Shown in pieces: positions 46,601 to 54,108 of a DNA stretch of 58,661 nt. The position numbers were made by a program, and so were the translations under genes. The stretch is from an uncultured Oligoflexia bacterium (lineage in GTDB: Bacteria; Bdellovibrionota; Bacteriovoracia; Bacteriovoracales; Bacteriovoracaceae): positions 1-58,661 of the forward strand of contig CATLVU010000004.1 in the NCBI GenBank assembly GCA_950061135.1, given 5' to 3'. Position 1 is the first letter of the stretch, and the number at the start of each line of letters is the position of its first letter. The notes below the pieces were generated by a model. The model ran no database searches and was not told where the DNA came from. It saw nothing but the letters and a program-made list of their open reading frames with translations.

Positions 46601-49600
46601 TGTCCCTATTGATAAAACATCAATTGAGGTTCATGAAGTTGCTCGTCCTGACTTTGTTTATGCATTAGAGCCTTCAGGAACAACCTTTACTGAGCGTGCA
46701 CCTTTATCTCTTCCAAATGTAAATGAATTTGAAGAGGGAACAAGACTTGCTATTTTATCTAAAAACTCTCAAACGGGTAAGTGGGAAGTTGATGGTTCTG
46801 CAACAGTTAGAAATAATAGAGTTGAGACGATCGAAGGAGGGGGAATATCTCACTTTTCTGAAGTATATGTGGCCCCATATGGAACTGAGATTTCAAAATT
46901 TGGAGATTCTGACAAAGTTGGAATTAGTGAGAGTGAAGGTGCTGTTTCAACTAGTATTGCACTTCCAAGTTATAAAAGGTTTGGACAAGATATTACTCCA
47001 AATTTTGTGTATAACAGTACTTGGGCAAATCCAAATGCAGTCGTGACAAATATTTTTGATTTATCAGAACAAATGATTAAAAGTGATCCTGAAACTGAGG
47101 TTGATAACACTTTAGTTTTTGGAGGTTCGACCTCGGAGGTGAGCGTTAAATCTTGGACTACACCGGAAGAGATTGAGAGTAATTTTTATATAAGTAATCT
47201 TCAATCAAATGCATTCTTTAACATCGATAAAGCTCCAGAAAAAGCAGTAGTATCATACGCTGTAAATCTTGATTCATTAGATACAGGACTTTATCCGGCA
47301 AGAGCGGCTTATAAAATTACTTATAAGCATATGGTTATTGTTACTGTTAAAACTCAGACTTCATTCTTTGGGATTAAAGGCTCAAAAGGTAAAAAAGAAT
47401 TAGATCCTCAGATATCATTTTTTGATATTTTTCCAGAAGATGTAAATTCTGTTTTATATGTTCAAAACAGAAAACAATCTGAATTCGGAGCAGGGTGGAA
47501 GTTAGGGCTTAATGAAAAAATCGTAAACCCTGAATCTAGTAGAATAGTATTAGAAGAAGCAGATGGTAGTACTTCAAATTATGTATTAGATAATACAATT
47601 GAAACTTTATTTTATGATAAAAATGGCATTGATTCAGCTAGTTTGGATTCATCTGAGCAACTTAAATATTACTCAGGGCATGATCGTTTTTATGAATTGG
47701 TTGCTTCTAATGATGGTAAATATTCAAAAAGAGAACTTTATAGACCTAGTAAGTATGTTGCAAAAATGGGTGCAAACATGGCCTATTGGGAAGGTATTAA
47801 AACAGTAGATAAAGACTTTCCAGATACGAGTGATACTTATTATGAACATAAATATAGATGTGAAAAAGGATATTACAAACTTGATACGCCAAAGCAAGTT
47901 AGAGATATCTATGATATTGATGGTATTTATTATTATTTAGACCGTCATGGTGCTATTTTTCAAAATAATGGTACAGAGACTCATATTGCAGGTAGAATTA
48001 CTGCTCCACCGACCTATTTTAAAGACGGACATAAACACAGGCCTCCGTTTGATGCTTATTGTGAAAAACATAGTTTTATAAAAGAATGTACAAAATATAG
48101 AAAAGTTACCAGTGGTTATGAAAGATGGAAAAAGTATCATAGGACTAGTAATACAAGTAGTAGGAATTATCGTTGGAGACCTACATTTGGAAAATGTGAA
48201 AGAAACCCTCATGTGTATTCAACAGGAAGCATTCCTAGAAAAGGCCATGCAACAGGAACTTTAAAAAATACTCAATTTAGAGACCCAAGATCAATGGCAT
48301 TTTCAAAAACAGAAGATGGTATAGTCTATATAGCAGATCGTGGAAATAATATAGTTAAAAAACTTGATTTAAATGCAAATCAATCTTCGATATTTGCTGG
48401 TAATAGAAAGGTTCCAGGGGATCAACTTCATGCTGATAAAGTAAATCCAACGTCAGTTGCTATTTATAATCCAAGAGCTGTAGAAACAGATTTAGCAGGA
48501 AACGTTTATATAGCGTCAGCTGATGGTATGATTAGAGTTGTTGATCCAAACGGAAAAATTAGCATTCTTGCTGGTCGAAATAATCATTTACAAGCAAATG
48601 CTGAGTTAACTAATACTCTAGACCGTGTAAAGCTGAGAAATCCGTCAGGACTTGCCTATGATGAGGATCATAATTTCTTATATGTTTCTGATAGAGAGAA
48701 TCATAGAGTAGTGCGACTTGATTTAAATGAAGGTATTTCGGTTACAATTGCAGGAACAACAATTTGTTCTCCGGGAATTGCTAGTGCTCAAAGCTCTAAA
48801 ATAGCACTTAATGCTAGTATTTGTCGTCCTGAAAAAATCGGATTAGATGAAAAGAATAATCTTTTAATCCTTGATAAAACTAATAAGATGATTAGAAGAG
48901 TAAACTTTTCTTTTGGTAACGGTGAAAATAGTAGCATTGCTTATGTCTCTTTAGATAATGATGGTTCGAAGCTTAAAAAATATAATAATGGAAACTTTGA
49001 TCGTATTTTCAGAGATGGAAGAGTGAATGTTTACGATAAAAATGGATTACAATTATCAGCGATTGATAAATTAGGAAATCAAGTAGACTTTTTCTATGAT
49101 CAAGATGGAAAACTAATAGAGTTAAAAGACTTGTCAGGAGATTCTTTAGTTTTAACTTATAGTGGAAATAGATTAAGTTCTATGACTGATCCAGCAAATA
49201 GAACTACAAATTTTACTTATAATGGGAATAAGCTTGATAATATTTCCTATCCTGATGGAACAAGTGAATCTTTTACTTATTTTAGTGATGGAAGATTGCA
49301 GTCTCATTTTAATAAAAGAAGCTATGAGACAAGGTATTCATATAATAGTCAAAAGAGATTAAAGGAAATTAAACGTATTGATCATGATTCAGGACGAATT
49401 ATTACAACAAAATATAAGAACGGAGTAGCTGATACAATTGTTGATAATTCAAATGGCATTCCAACTGTTCCATCTTACGGTGATGGAAATGAGGAAGGGA
49501 ATGAGCTTACTGATATTTTAACAGATGCGAATGGAATAGAAACAGAGCTTAAAAAAGGCTTTGATGGATATGTTGCTAAAATTACAACTTCGGATGGAAG

Positions 49601-52349
49601 ATATGTTGAAATTGATCGAGATGAAGAAGGACGCCCCGTTAGCATAACTAAAGATGACGGAGAATTCACGAAGTTTCAGTATAACGATTTAGGGGATTTG
49701 ATTTGTAAGTATGAATCTCGAACAGAGTTAGAAGAGAATTATGTTTATAATAGCGATGGAAATCTTTTAGAAAAAAGAAATGCCCTTGGTGTACAAAACT
49801 TTGAAGATGCTTGTAGCTATGATGAAAATGATAATTTTATTGGAACATTAATCGTTTCAAATTTCTACGATAATAACGGACTACTCATAAAGTCTGTAAA
49901 TGTTGATGGGATAGAGAGTAATAGATCATACCTAGAGAATGGATTATTAGAATCAGCTTTTGATAAGTATGGAAATACAACTAGATATAAATATGACTCT
50001 AAAGGTAACTTAATTAGAAAAATTCTTCCTAAAGGTGAGGTCGTTGATTATCAACGTGACCTTGCTGGAAATATTATTAATCGAGATGACTCAAAAGGAA
50101 TTGAAAAAGCATATACATATGATGATTTTAATAGATTAACTTCTGTTTCAACAGGTATTACGGCAGATGACCCAGTTGGAAAACTCACTACTTATGATTA
50201 TTCTCAGTCTGGGCAGCTTTTAAAAATTATCGATCCAAAACAAAACATAACTGATTTTGATTATGATGGATTTGACAGACTTGTATATAAGAAAACACCA
50301 TTAGGCCAAGAGACTTTTTTAGACTACGATGGAAATGGAAACGTTGTTTATCAAAAAGATCCAAATGGAAACGAAACAGATTTTGAATACAATTTTAGAA
50401 ATCAGGTTACTAGAAAAGTTATGGTTGATAACACTTACGATCTTGATTATGACGATGACGGAAATCTTGAAATGATAACTGAAAATGACACTCGAATTGA
50501 TCTTACTTATGAAGAAATTCGAGGAGAGTTTTATGTTAAAACAGCTAAGACAACTGGGGTTAATGGATTAAATCTTCCAAATCCAACTTTTACTTATTTT
50601 TATGATGATTTTGGAAACCGAACAAGTATGAGTACTCCATATGGAAGTGACTTTGTTTATGAGTATAACGAAGCTTCAAAAAGATTAAATAAGATCACCA
50701 ATCATAAAGGCGAGGTATTTAGCTTTGAATATGATGATGCAAATAGGATATCAAAGCTTATTACTCCATCTTACGAAGCGGATTATGCCTATGATGTAAA
50801 TAGCTTTTTAGAATCAATAAGTTATTCAAAAAACTCAAATATAATGAACTTCTTTAATTATCAACGCGATCCCAACGGAAACAGAACTAAGATTACGACA
50901 AGTTCTGGGGAATTTAATTATGGATACGATGAAGAGAATCAATTAACTTGGTCTCAAAACCCAGAAAATAATGAGGAAACATTTAATTACGATGATCTTG
51001 GAAATAGACTTAATGATCAGCTTGGAAGTTATACCTATGATAATAAGTCCCAGAGATTGACAGAGGATTATAATCATATTTATTTTTATGATACCAATGG
51101 AAATCTCACTTCAATTCAAGAAAAAGGGATGGTTGGAAATTATAGAAATCTAAATTATTCGAGTGAGAATCAGCTTGTTAAAATTGATACTTATGAGAAT
51201 AATTTTTTAATCAAGGAGGTTGCATATAAGTATGATGGACTTGGAAGAAGAGTTGCAAAAGAGATTGTTGATCATCAAGTACCTGTAAATTCTTATGTTC
51301 GATCCTATGTCTATGACAATCAAGAAATTTTAGCTGAGTATGATGAGAATAATACAACACTTGCAGTTTATACTCATTCAACTCAAAGAACGGATGATAC
51401 CCTAGCTATAGATGTTAAATCAACTAAGATAGCATCTAATCTTCAAAGTTACTTTTTTGTAAAAGACGCTTTAGGCTCGATTATTGATATTACTGATTCA
51501 AATGGAAATGTGATTCAGCACTATAGTTATTCTAGCTTTGGGAAACTTCTTAAGATTACAGACAGCAGTAATGTGGATATAACAAGTACTCCGACAATCA
51601 AGAATAGTTTTACTTTTACAAATCGTGAATACGATGAAGAATCAGGGCTAATGTATTATAGGGCACGTTTTTATATGCCGGAGATAGGGAGGTTTGTTAG
51701 TGAAGATCCGCATTCAGGAAAATTATTGTTACCGAAATCAGTAAATAATAAGTTCGCATATGTAGCGAATAATCCGATGAAGTTTGTTGATCCGTCAGGT
51801 AAGATTTTTGTTTCATTGTTGATTGGTGCAGTAATATCTGGTGCAGTAAATGCTGCTTTTTCTGGTGGGCCGTTCTTGGAGGCTTTCGGAAGAGGGTTTT
51901 TACAAGGCTTGGGAGCTGGTCTTTCAGTAATTACGGGAAGTTATTTAATAGGAGGAATTGCTACATTCCTTGGAGCAAGTAGTAGTGTCGCTACTTTAGC
52001 AGCAGGAGTTGGTGGTGCGATTGGTAGTTACGGATTTGCATACAATCAAGGAGCTCGTGGAGCTGGGTTGTTTGTTGCAACAGCTTTTGGTTTTGGTGCT
52101 GGTCTGACAATAGGAGCGGGAGCATTTGGAGGTTTTAAGGCAGGTAAGGCTGCAGATTATTTACAGCAGTCCGTAAAGTCACCAGCAGAGGGGATTTCAA
52201 ATAATGCATTGTCTCCTAGTCCAGAGGCTGGTATCGAAATGTTGCCTACGGAGTCTAGTCAGGGAGCAGGTATTCCTGGCTTAGGCGTTGAATATCCTAA
52301 AGAGTTATGCGTTTATGTAAATGGAAAATATATTTGTACAAGTTATTAA
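37686..52349 (+). CDS. Giant teneurin-like PKD/RCC1/NHL/YD-repeat (RHS) surface protein, putative polymorphic toxin
   Basis: About 4,887 aa. I chose the TTG at 37686, 6 bases after GGAG (37676-37679), because it starts a clean signal peptide (MLKCLLLIVAIFSTYSYSQS). The listed longer frame begins at 37647. Domains in order: three CBM-like modules, about twelve PKD domains, two Ig-like domains, an RCC1-type propeller, three more PKD, three Ig-like domains, a carboxypeptidase-regulatory-like domain, a strand-rich region, an NHL-like propeller, a long YD-repeat region and an RHS core (FTNREYDEESGLMYYRARFY, IGRFVSEDP) ending DPSG. The last 182 residues are variable-type, glycine/alanine-rich. It should be exported by Sec and displayed or released. 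Downstream, a membrane-protein gene may provide immunity. Toxicity is inferred. Confidence 0.85.
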   Translation: MLKCLLLIVAIFSTYSYSQSFIQYIPKNYVKNGSFEIGHDLNLVGDNNKSYSFIESWNISNGEPNFRLHSNFSGGVTASNQVVKMELDSGGNTEVYQDLQLDAGEDYQLIFDFSARDGNYFSSRARVYIDGSLEGTFSASNAYWSEKVISFTAPSSGTARISFVGYGSANGVGAFIDNVRVFKDQEYLSQNLLQSTFVQDLFNISLQQNYERHYDSYGGWDAVPNEIALPFILDTNSSIVSAHDGNYKIALDAGKNTNLIQELKVEPEDIYQLKVFYNSNSLLGNSSHEISVRINDEEVGTLSSIGFDWKEFVFDVSSLTEDMKVEFRALGAEDSNHGFIDSVSLIDSEGLDIIQNGSFEEGPDLIFPNQDQNLSVAIDDWYSDLTTTETHPIEVHKGEIAGEVTPRLSDLKIELDSTGNSKFTQTLDTSSNDKYLVSFSYTPRIYNSLTNGVEVQWNNVVISPLYGDIKGWQDFSYIVEGGNGESTLSFIGKGISDTVGGFVDNVRVQRITEPSPPIAKFDYTISGDSTNGFVLNLDASSSFDTAEIVQYDWRIDGPTLISEADPLLSYNLSSYDRVSISLTIYNEYGLSAYIFKEIEISEDGESDVTQTYEGEHGFSDEPQEPFAFAEISNSTARKNESIGFDASSSFSYGSYITSYNWDMGDGNSYSSSVATQTYQYTQAGEYFPTLTVTDFDGLSSTYIMESVTIEDLEQIESIVTPSETTGKVPFTVTFDGTQSKPIGQIDYFVFEFSDGTTVISEELTYEHTFQEAGNFNVTVTAYDNTVEQRSDSTTLNFVVNPRDDAPITKVLATAIKGKTPFRVNFDGSLSSDDNAIVEYSWDYGDGDTFVSANAQNVEHIYNSEGVFTATLTTKDGLGQTSSESIEIEVLENPVHLGDFNIIYSGTTYPQTVVLDASLDNDEIYKYEWTINGEDSIQYHPVKYHQITEAQTLSVTLTVTNLVSNVSHSKTKTAIFDTSLSDLGLTFSTNSTIAETIINFQVLNDQLYDKVRINFGDGTIKNLDSNQSAHKYKSAGLYNITVEGFSNGGGATLVKHYALVVADDKSPVIGFNVNKLKGIVPLTVNIENELILDDSDFSQIRIDYGDGRSENVSNTFDLDKVYNEPGLYVIKLTAIDSDGIEVSSQKSVLAIRANDDPNAKFSVDKDFGNPHLDVNFDASLSSDETGIEFYLWEFGDGFSKQIESPYIKYTYTEPGFYTARLTTIDLDGRTDSVQKTIRVNSGPQANFTVSVTGDQKPFTLNLNASASSDDVSGLTYRWYMQDGTELLTTTDPISQVVLDRDGSDSVFLEVTDSDGYKDKTSKIISLNRAPVARGYVSPMLGDYPLNINYNASASVDDNSGLSYKWSLNDVLLSSSKTGQFTLLESGMNLLRLEVTDSHGLVDSKEYPITVFSNPNPIANFTFNLASSIVPAKLELDAISSSDDKGIIQYQWQVGSDSPFITNSPKTDYTQMSSGIIPVTLTVTDTQGSTASFTQNITFTENQLPIASFTSSLQSGEKPLKVVFDASSSTSDDDLEYRWNFSDGTQVINDSSTISHVFTSAGSFDVVLEIVDTLGQSSTSTDTIIVTDPTITDLEIPQIVSNIPEKFISQDETSIMFTFYDNEGVNYDTLEVYRDNTPLDTSLYSFETTDTIKVDFLDQNAISQNQRLNLSVRVSDINGNYSAKSFIYNVVESIPEDIYGPIYNFHPEGGVLSSTTLDLDIFTSDLSGINYASLIVKLNDEIITSDKYSVDTNLGKITVHFNGSYPLPESNYNIIEVSLEDTLGNIGIGKLGLDTIEDEVIVLSAGNEYLGQPLSGLGYDTGFFITTTGDVKCVGGNYLGKCGAGISGNVGEGIPVENAPVVGLGAKAIQVSGGLHHACALLVNGTARCWGYGSYGQLGLPGYTIIGDNELPSSLPALSLAEPITKVVANYNKTCLIYGEGKLRCFGDNRYGELGQGHLNDLGDDESLGQIPDIQVGGLVKDVAISVTNICAVLEDNSVKCWGYNGPAMGQISSEIIGDDETPFGLGAIDFGRNDLVKISSMNGAFCALFATGDVKCWGNSDGYGTIGTGSTQTFPTVSQYPYVNLGKPAKDLFSKSYIACVLFDDGNGRCWGKNTDGQLGLSHTNHIGDNEFPSSTIEIDFNEKIVSFLLNDSSTCAVLENKKARCWGRNDNGQLGFDITEPVIIGDDETYLSSVYVGIPDDIDISLYGAQEGVPQNLLAPVINADKYFGQAPLAINFDANNSMSAHGEITNYAWDFGDGNTGSGPLVSHTYQNEGVYKVTLTITDELGNQDFTETPINATGEQILPLASMSASDKFSIIGSSVTFDGSDSIYSKSNIAFYEWYVNSSLQDTTTVDSYTHTFNQEGAYTVELIVVGDDGARSKPYYLGHVAKPENYLPEGQIDCTQNLTQFNCSIANLRDRDGKITLINWSMDDGSEYTGESISHSYSQGGNGSFLIKAEIFDDKEAKTVLTKLVSIDELSPVISSDIQDGDRLLGARLDYNITISDDSDTLTEVYVSNDKRISTNDKNLSGYLFLNEGMNIVKIVSTDMAGNASTIVQYNVEVRDDAPDISILTSDNQLVNNGSFQLDVVVNDETQTRTSIVLNNQVVAQDLTSPSLSEVLNLEEGINFIEIISFDEIGQMSRESLVNITLDTTPPEITLEEPDNTAFIIGKDTVKFKGFSSEQLSSLMIGEDDVPLSGNNFNFNKVFTSEGQKIVEVRAVDLAGNETVRTVDFELATRLLFAELMTIEPFNNGLKIKGKEGATRFPNQEVEISTGFFGDKTITSDHLGRFEVVISFANEIDLSTRYDLWDYDEEITLDYNADTTFAGAVHDVNGNPLPGVTVTILDSNQETVTGIDGRFEIIDPVVGNQQVLIDGTSVDESYDTNKRFSKIVMDLSFGHQQRNALDRIIYLAPMKIDESFIVEDGVDQTVTVSDPELAEFSLEIKAGNASFPSGTQIDVNGEDKNIISASVVPIDKTSIEVHEVARPDFVYALEPSGTTFTERAPLSLPNVNEFEEGTRLAILSKNSQTGKWEVDGSATVRNNRVETIEGGGISHFSEVYVAPYGTEISKFGDSDKVGISESEGAVSTSIALPSYKRFGQDITPNFVYNSTWANPNAVVTNIFDLSEQMIKSDPETEVDNTLVFGGSTSEVSVKSWTTPEEIESNFYISNLQSNAFFNIDKAPEKAVVSYAVNLDSLDTGLYPARAAYKITYKHMVIVTVKTQTSFFGIKGSKGKKELDPQISFFDIFPEDVNSVLYVQNRKQSEFGAGWKLGLNEKIVNPESSRIVLEEADGSTSNYVLDNTIETLFYDKNGIDSASLDSSEQLKYYSGHDRFYELVASNDGKYSKRELYRPSKYVAKMGANMAYWEGIKTVDKDFPDTSDTYYEHKYRCEKGYYKLDTPKQVRDIYDIDGIYYYLDRHGAIFQNNGTETHIAGRITAPPTYFKDGHKHRPPFDAYCEKHSFIKECTKYRKVTSGYERWKKYHRTSNTSSRNYRWRPTFGKCERNPHVYSTGSIPRKGHATGTLKNTQFRDPRSMAFSKTEDGIVYIADRGNNIVKKLDLNANQSSIFAGNRKVPGDQLHADKVNPTSVAIYNPRAVETDLAGNVYIASADGMIRVVDPNGKISILAGRNNHLQANAELTNTLDRVKLRNPSGLAYDEDHNFLYVSDRENHRVVRLDLNEGISVTIAGTTICSPGIASAQSSKIALNASICRPEKIGLDEKNNLLILDKTNKMIRRVNFSFGNGENSSIAYVSLDNDGSKLKKYNNGNFDRIFRDGRVNVYDKNGLQLSAIDKLGNQVDFFYDQDGKLIELKDLSGDSLVLTYSGNRLSSMTDPANRTTNFTYNGNKLDNISYPDGTSESFTYFSDGRLQSHFNKRSYETRYSYNSQKRLKEIKRIDHDSGRIITTKYKNGVADTIVDNSNGIPTVPSYGDGNEEGNELTDILTDANGIETELKKGFDGYVAKITTSDGRYVEIDRDEEGRPVSITKDDGEFTKFQYNDLGDLICKYESRTELEENYVYNSDGNLLEKRNALGVQNFEDACSYDENDNFIGTLIVSNFYDNNGLLIKSVNVDGIESNRSYLENGLLESAFDKYGNTTRYKYDSKGNLIRKILPKGEVVDYQRDLAGNIINRDDSKGIEKAYTYDDFNRLTSVSTGITADDPVGKLTTYDYSQSGQLLKIIDPKQNITDFDYDGFDRLVYKKTPLGQETFLDYDGNGNVVYQKDPNGNETDFEYNFRNQVTRKVMVDNTYDLDYDDDGNLEMITENDTRIDLTYEEIRGEFYVKTAKTTGVNGLNLPNPTFTYFYDDFGNRTSMSTPYGSDFVYEYNEASKRLNKITNHKGEVFSFEYDDANRISKLITPSYEADYAYDVNSFLESISYSKNSNIMNFFNYQRDPNGNRTKITTSSGEFNYGYDEENQLTWSQNPENNEETFNYDDLGNRLNDQLGSYTYDNKSQRLTEDYNHIYFYDTNGNLTSIQEKGMVGNYRNLNYSSENQLVKIDTYENNFLIKEVAYKYDGLGRRVAKEIVDHQVPVNSYVRSYVYDNQEILAEYDENNTTLAVYTHSTQRTDDTLAIDVKSTKIASNLQSYFFVKDALGSIIDITDSNGNVIQHYSYSSFGKLLKITDSSNVDITSTPTIKNSFTFTNREYDEESGLMYYRARFYMPEIGRFVSEDPHSGKLLLPKSVNNKFAYVANNPMKFVDPSGKIFVSLLIGAVISGAVNAAFSGGPFLEAFGRGFLQGLGAGLSVITGSYLIGGIATFLGASSSVATLAAGVGGAIGSYGFAYNQGARGAGLFVATAFGFGAGLTIGAGAFGGFKAGKAADYLQQSVKSPAEGISNNALSPSPEAGIEMLPTESSQGAGIPGLGVEYPKELCVYVNGKYICTSY
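37767..39213 (+). repeat. Three CBM-like modules at the N-terminus of the giant protein
   Basis: Three related modules of about 155 residues each. Shared landmarks are an opening NGSFE(I/E)G, a VTAS/LDSGGNT-type turn, a QDL or TQTLD strand, and a closing G(A/F)(I/V)DNVRV. The first and third are closest; the middle one is more divergent. They resemble CBM4/9- or DUF642-like jelly rolls, suggesting glycan binding. Confidence 0.7.
39231..42440 (+). repeat. Tandem array of about twelve PKD domains
   Basis: Units of about 80-90 residues recur with the pattern (P)xAxFxxS...FDASxSxD...YxWDxGDG...YxxxGxYxVxLTVTDxxG. The WDxGDG core is clear in units 2, 4 and 8 and degraded in others (for example YRWYMQDG). 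Three more units follow at about 44340-45120. PKD arrays make extended stalks. Confidence 0.8.
43084..44290 (+). repeat. RCC1-type beta-propeller inside the giant protein
   Basis: About seven units of 50-60 residues with the RCC1 pattern: an anchor CAL or CAV (HHACALLVNGTARCWGYG, TCAVLENKKARCWGRNDNGQLGF) and a loop with GQLG. The two cysteines per blade, C-A-L and C-W-G, recur and can pair as disulfides, as in bacterial extracytoplasmic RCC1 proteins. An insert of IGDDE after each GQLG recurs with little change. The propeller is placed between two PKD blocks. Confidence 0.8.
48268..48908 (+). repeat. NHL-like propeller segment before the YD region
   Basis: Units end with elements such as DGIVYIADRGNNIVKKLDL, AGNVYIASADGMIRVVD, LYVSDRENHRVVRLDL and LLILDKTNKMIRRVNF, the hallmark of NHL blades. 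Only about four to five are clear. A cysteine- and lysine-rich stretch (about 47850-48200) lies just before. Confidence 0.75.
48990..51800 (+). repeat. YD-repeat shell and RHS core
   Basis: Dozens of YD-type units (for example NQVDFFYDQDGKLIEL, NTTRYKYDSKGNLIRK, QETFLDYDGNGNVVYQKD) run for about 820 residues and close with the RHS-core region ALGSIIDITDSNGNVIQHYS and YYRARFYMPEIGRFVSEDP, then NPMKFVDPSG. In RHS, Tc-type and teneurin proteins this forms a hollow shell and the conserved end is a cleavage point that frees the variable tail. Confidence 0.85.
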
Positions 52350-52363
52350 TTGGAGAGCTGTAA

Positions 52364-52828
52364 GTGAAAAAAACATTTTGTGCTAAAAAAGACTATGCTA
52401 GTAGAGCAATTTATATGCTAAATGTTGTTGCATGGAAGTTATTACTGTCATTTATCATCGTATGGTGTGCAGTTGGTAGTGGGATATTTTCAGGGTGGTT
52501 TACCGCTAGGATTTCAACTTTTAATCTTTTACTTATTTTATTTCCAATACCTTTCGCTATTTTTCTTCTTGCAAAGATTTTTATGAATTATACGAAGTGT
52601 ATAAGCATTAATTTTGATGATGGGATTATTTTTGATTATGCTTGTCGCTTATACTTTAAAGAGATAAAGTCTGTACTATATTACAAATCTCTTGGAGCAA
52701 TAGTTTTTTCTAGAGGATTTCGTTCGATTACTATTTATTCAAATAACGAAATGGAGTTAGGTGAGTTGTTAAAAGCCTTTCTCCAAGATAAAAGAGTAAG
52801 CTGTAGTTACAGAGAAATTTCTTTTTAA
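52364..52828 (+). CDS. Small membrane protein, candidate immunity partner of the giant protein
   Basis: A 154-aa protein starting at GTG 52364, 6 bases after GGAGAG and 14 after the giant gene's stop. Two hydrophobic helices (residues about 22-45 and 50-70) are followed by a soluble domain of strands (YTKCISINFDDGIIFDYACRLYF, LGAIVFSRGFRSITIYS) that is PH-like in length and pattern. A small membrane protein immediately downstream of a polymorphic toxin gene is typical of immunity proteins against membrane-active tails. No family recognised; immunity is inference from position and membrane nature. Confidence 0.6.
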   Translation: MKKTFCAKKDYASRAIYMLNVVAWKLLLSFIIVWCAVGSGIFSGWFTARISTFNLLLILFPIPFAIFLLAKIFMNYTKCISINFDDGIIFDYACRLYFKEIKSVLYYKSLGAIVFSRGFRSITIYSNNEMELGELLKAFLQDKRVSCSYREISF

Positions 52829-52925
52829 ACAATCTTAAGCTCATTGCAGTGAACCGAACTCGCTTCGCTTGTAAATTCATGTTACATATTTTGGATAGGC
52901 CATACGTCCTATAAGAGGTTATTCT

Positions 52926-53315
52926 ATGAATAAGGTGTTATTATTAATTGTTAGCCAGTTTATAATATATTTTTATGGGGCATTTAATTTTTTTTACAAT
53001 ACTATAAAAGAACCCTCTTTTTATCTATTCGAAAGCTCCATATATACTTTTAGTCATTTTATAAGTATAATATTCCCTATATTTTTTTTGATTTGTCATA
53101 AAAACAAAAAATACAGGATAGTTCTATTTTCGATGATAGGCTTTATTTTTATAAAGTCGTGTTCAGATATACTTTATTTTTACTTAGAATATTTTAGATT
53201 TGGAAGGTTTTATAATGTGGCATTTTATTCTGTCATCTTTAAAATATGTCTTTTTATTTTTAGTATAAAGCTATACTGTTCAAAGTATATAAATGAAAAC
53301 AAAGTGATGAATTAA
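52926..53315 (+). CDS. Small polytopic membrane protein, unknown
   Basis: A 129-aa protein with four hydrophobic, phenylalanine- and isoleucine-rich segments and a short charged tail. A ribosome site of moderate strength (AGAGG) precedes the ATG. No family recognised. It may be a second immunity gene or unrelated cargo of the element; the composition is more AT-rich than its neighbours. The following 210 bases to the next start show no gene. Confidence 0.5.
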   Translation: MNKVLLLIVSQFIIYFYGAFNFFYNTIKEPSFYLFESSIYTFSHFISIIFPIFFLICHKNKKYRIVLFSMIGFIFIKSCSDILYFYLEYFRFGRFYNVAFYSVIFKICLFIFSIKLYCSKYINENKVMN

Positions 53316-53525
53316 TTTCATTCCTTTATTAGTTTTATATAATAAATTTTAGCTATGCTGTGGTTTGTATTTTTAGAATAGCTATTTGGCGCAACCAGTC
53401 GAGTCTTTTTAGAATAATTTTTCCTGACAGGAGTTCTTGAGTATTGAGTCGCTCTTAGAAAACAATTGTGATTATTAAAAAATGATTTAAACTTATTGTT
53501 ATATAAAAAAATAAAAAGGAATATT

Positions 53526-54065
53526 ATGAAAAAATTATTTAATCTGATTTTAATCATTACGTCTGTTTTCACTTCAAAAATATATGCTGGTGCGTTGATA
53601 GAGCCTTTTGTTGGTACACATCTTAGTTCAGAAATAGCAGATGAGGATGATAGCTATGCGGTAACAGGTTTGTTTTATGGTTTAAAGGTGGGGTATCAAG
53701 CAAGTAAAGTAGGTGTTGGACTTGATTATAGAACAGGTACGTTTTCAGTTGAAGATACTGATGACGACTTAGTGTCCAATACAGCTGACTTATATTTATC
53801 ATTTATTGCCAGTGATGCAGTACGCTTTTGGCTTCAATACAATGTTTATAAGGATATATATATAAATCAAAGTCCAAAGTATGAATATCTAGCAGACCCT
53901 CAAATCCTTTTAGGACTTGGTTTTAAAGTTGCTAATCATGCAAGTTTAAATTTGGAGTATACTAAAACGAATGTTTCAGAAACCAAATTAGGCTCTACGG
54001 AATATGACACAGACTTTTATTATCAGTACATAACATTATCTTTATCTTTTCCATTTATGCTGTAG
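53526..54065 (+). CDS. Outer-membrane beta-barrel protein
   Basis: A 179-aa exported protein. The ATG at 53526, after AAAAAGGA, opens a signal peptide (MKKLFNLILIITSVFTSKIYA/G); the longer frame from 53496 lacks support. The mature part is a strand series typical of eight-stranded porin-like/OmpA-barrel proteins: YGLKVGYQASKVGVGLDYRTG, DLYLSFIASDAVRFWLQYNV, LGLGFKVANHASLNLEYTKT, and a last strand ending LSLSFPFML. Likely located in the outer membrane. Its role in the element is unknown; surface exclusion or envelope modification are options. Confidence 0.65.
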   Translation: MKKLFNLILIITSVFTSKIYAGALIEPFVGTHLSSEIADEDDSYAVTGLFYGLKVGYQASKVGVGLDYRTGTFSVEDTDDDLVSNTADLYLSFIASDAVRFWLQYNVYKDIYINQSPKYEYLADPQILLGLGFKVANHASLNLEYTKTNVSETKLGSTEYDTDFYYQYITLSLSFPFML

Positions 54066-54074
54066 AAGTGACTC

Positions 54075-54106
54075 TACGACCTGTAAGTGAGTTCTTATGG
54101 GTCGTA
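54075..54106. terminator. Stem-loop between convergent genes
   Basis: TACGACC pairs with GGTCGTA, with an inner TAAG/CTTA pair, just after the barrel gene. No T-run is present on either side. A weak bidirectional terminator is the likeliest role. Confidence 0.4.
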
Positions 54107-54108
54107 AG

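Noticed and set aside
37686-52349. Giant gene as an assembly artefact or fused pseudogenes
   Set aside because: One uninterrupted frame keeps coherent domains throughout, with no frameshift or stop, and a proper signal peptide and RHS end.
37686-52349. Link of the giant protein to a type VI secretion system
   Set aside because: No PAAR, VgrG or adaptor gene is near and the protein has its own signal peptide, so Sec export is the simpler reading.
53318-53572. Minus-strand 84-residue frame over the start of the outer-membrane protein
   Set aside because: It overlaps the start and ribosome site of a clear exported protein and has no ribosome site of its own.
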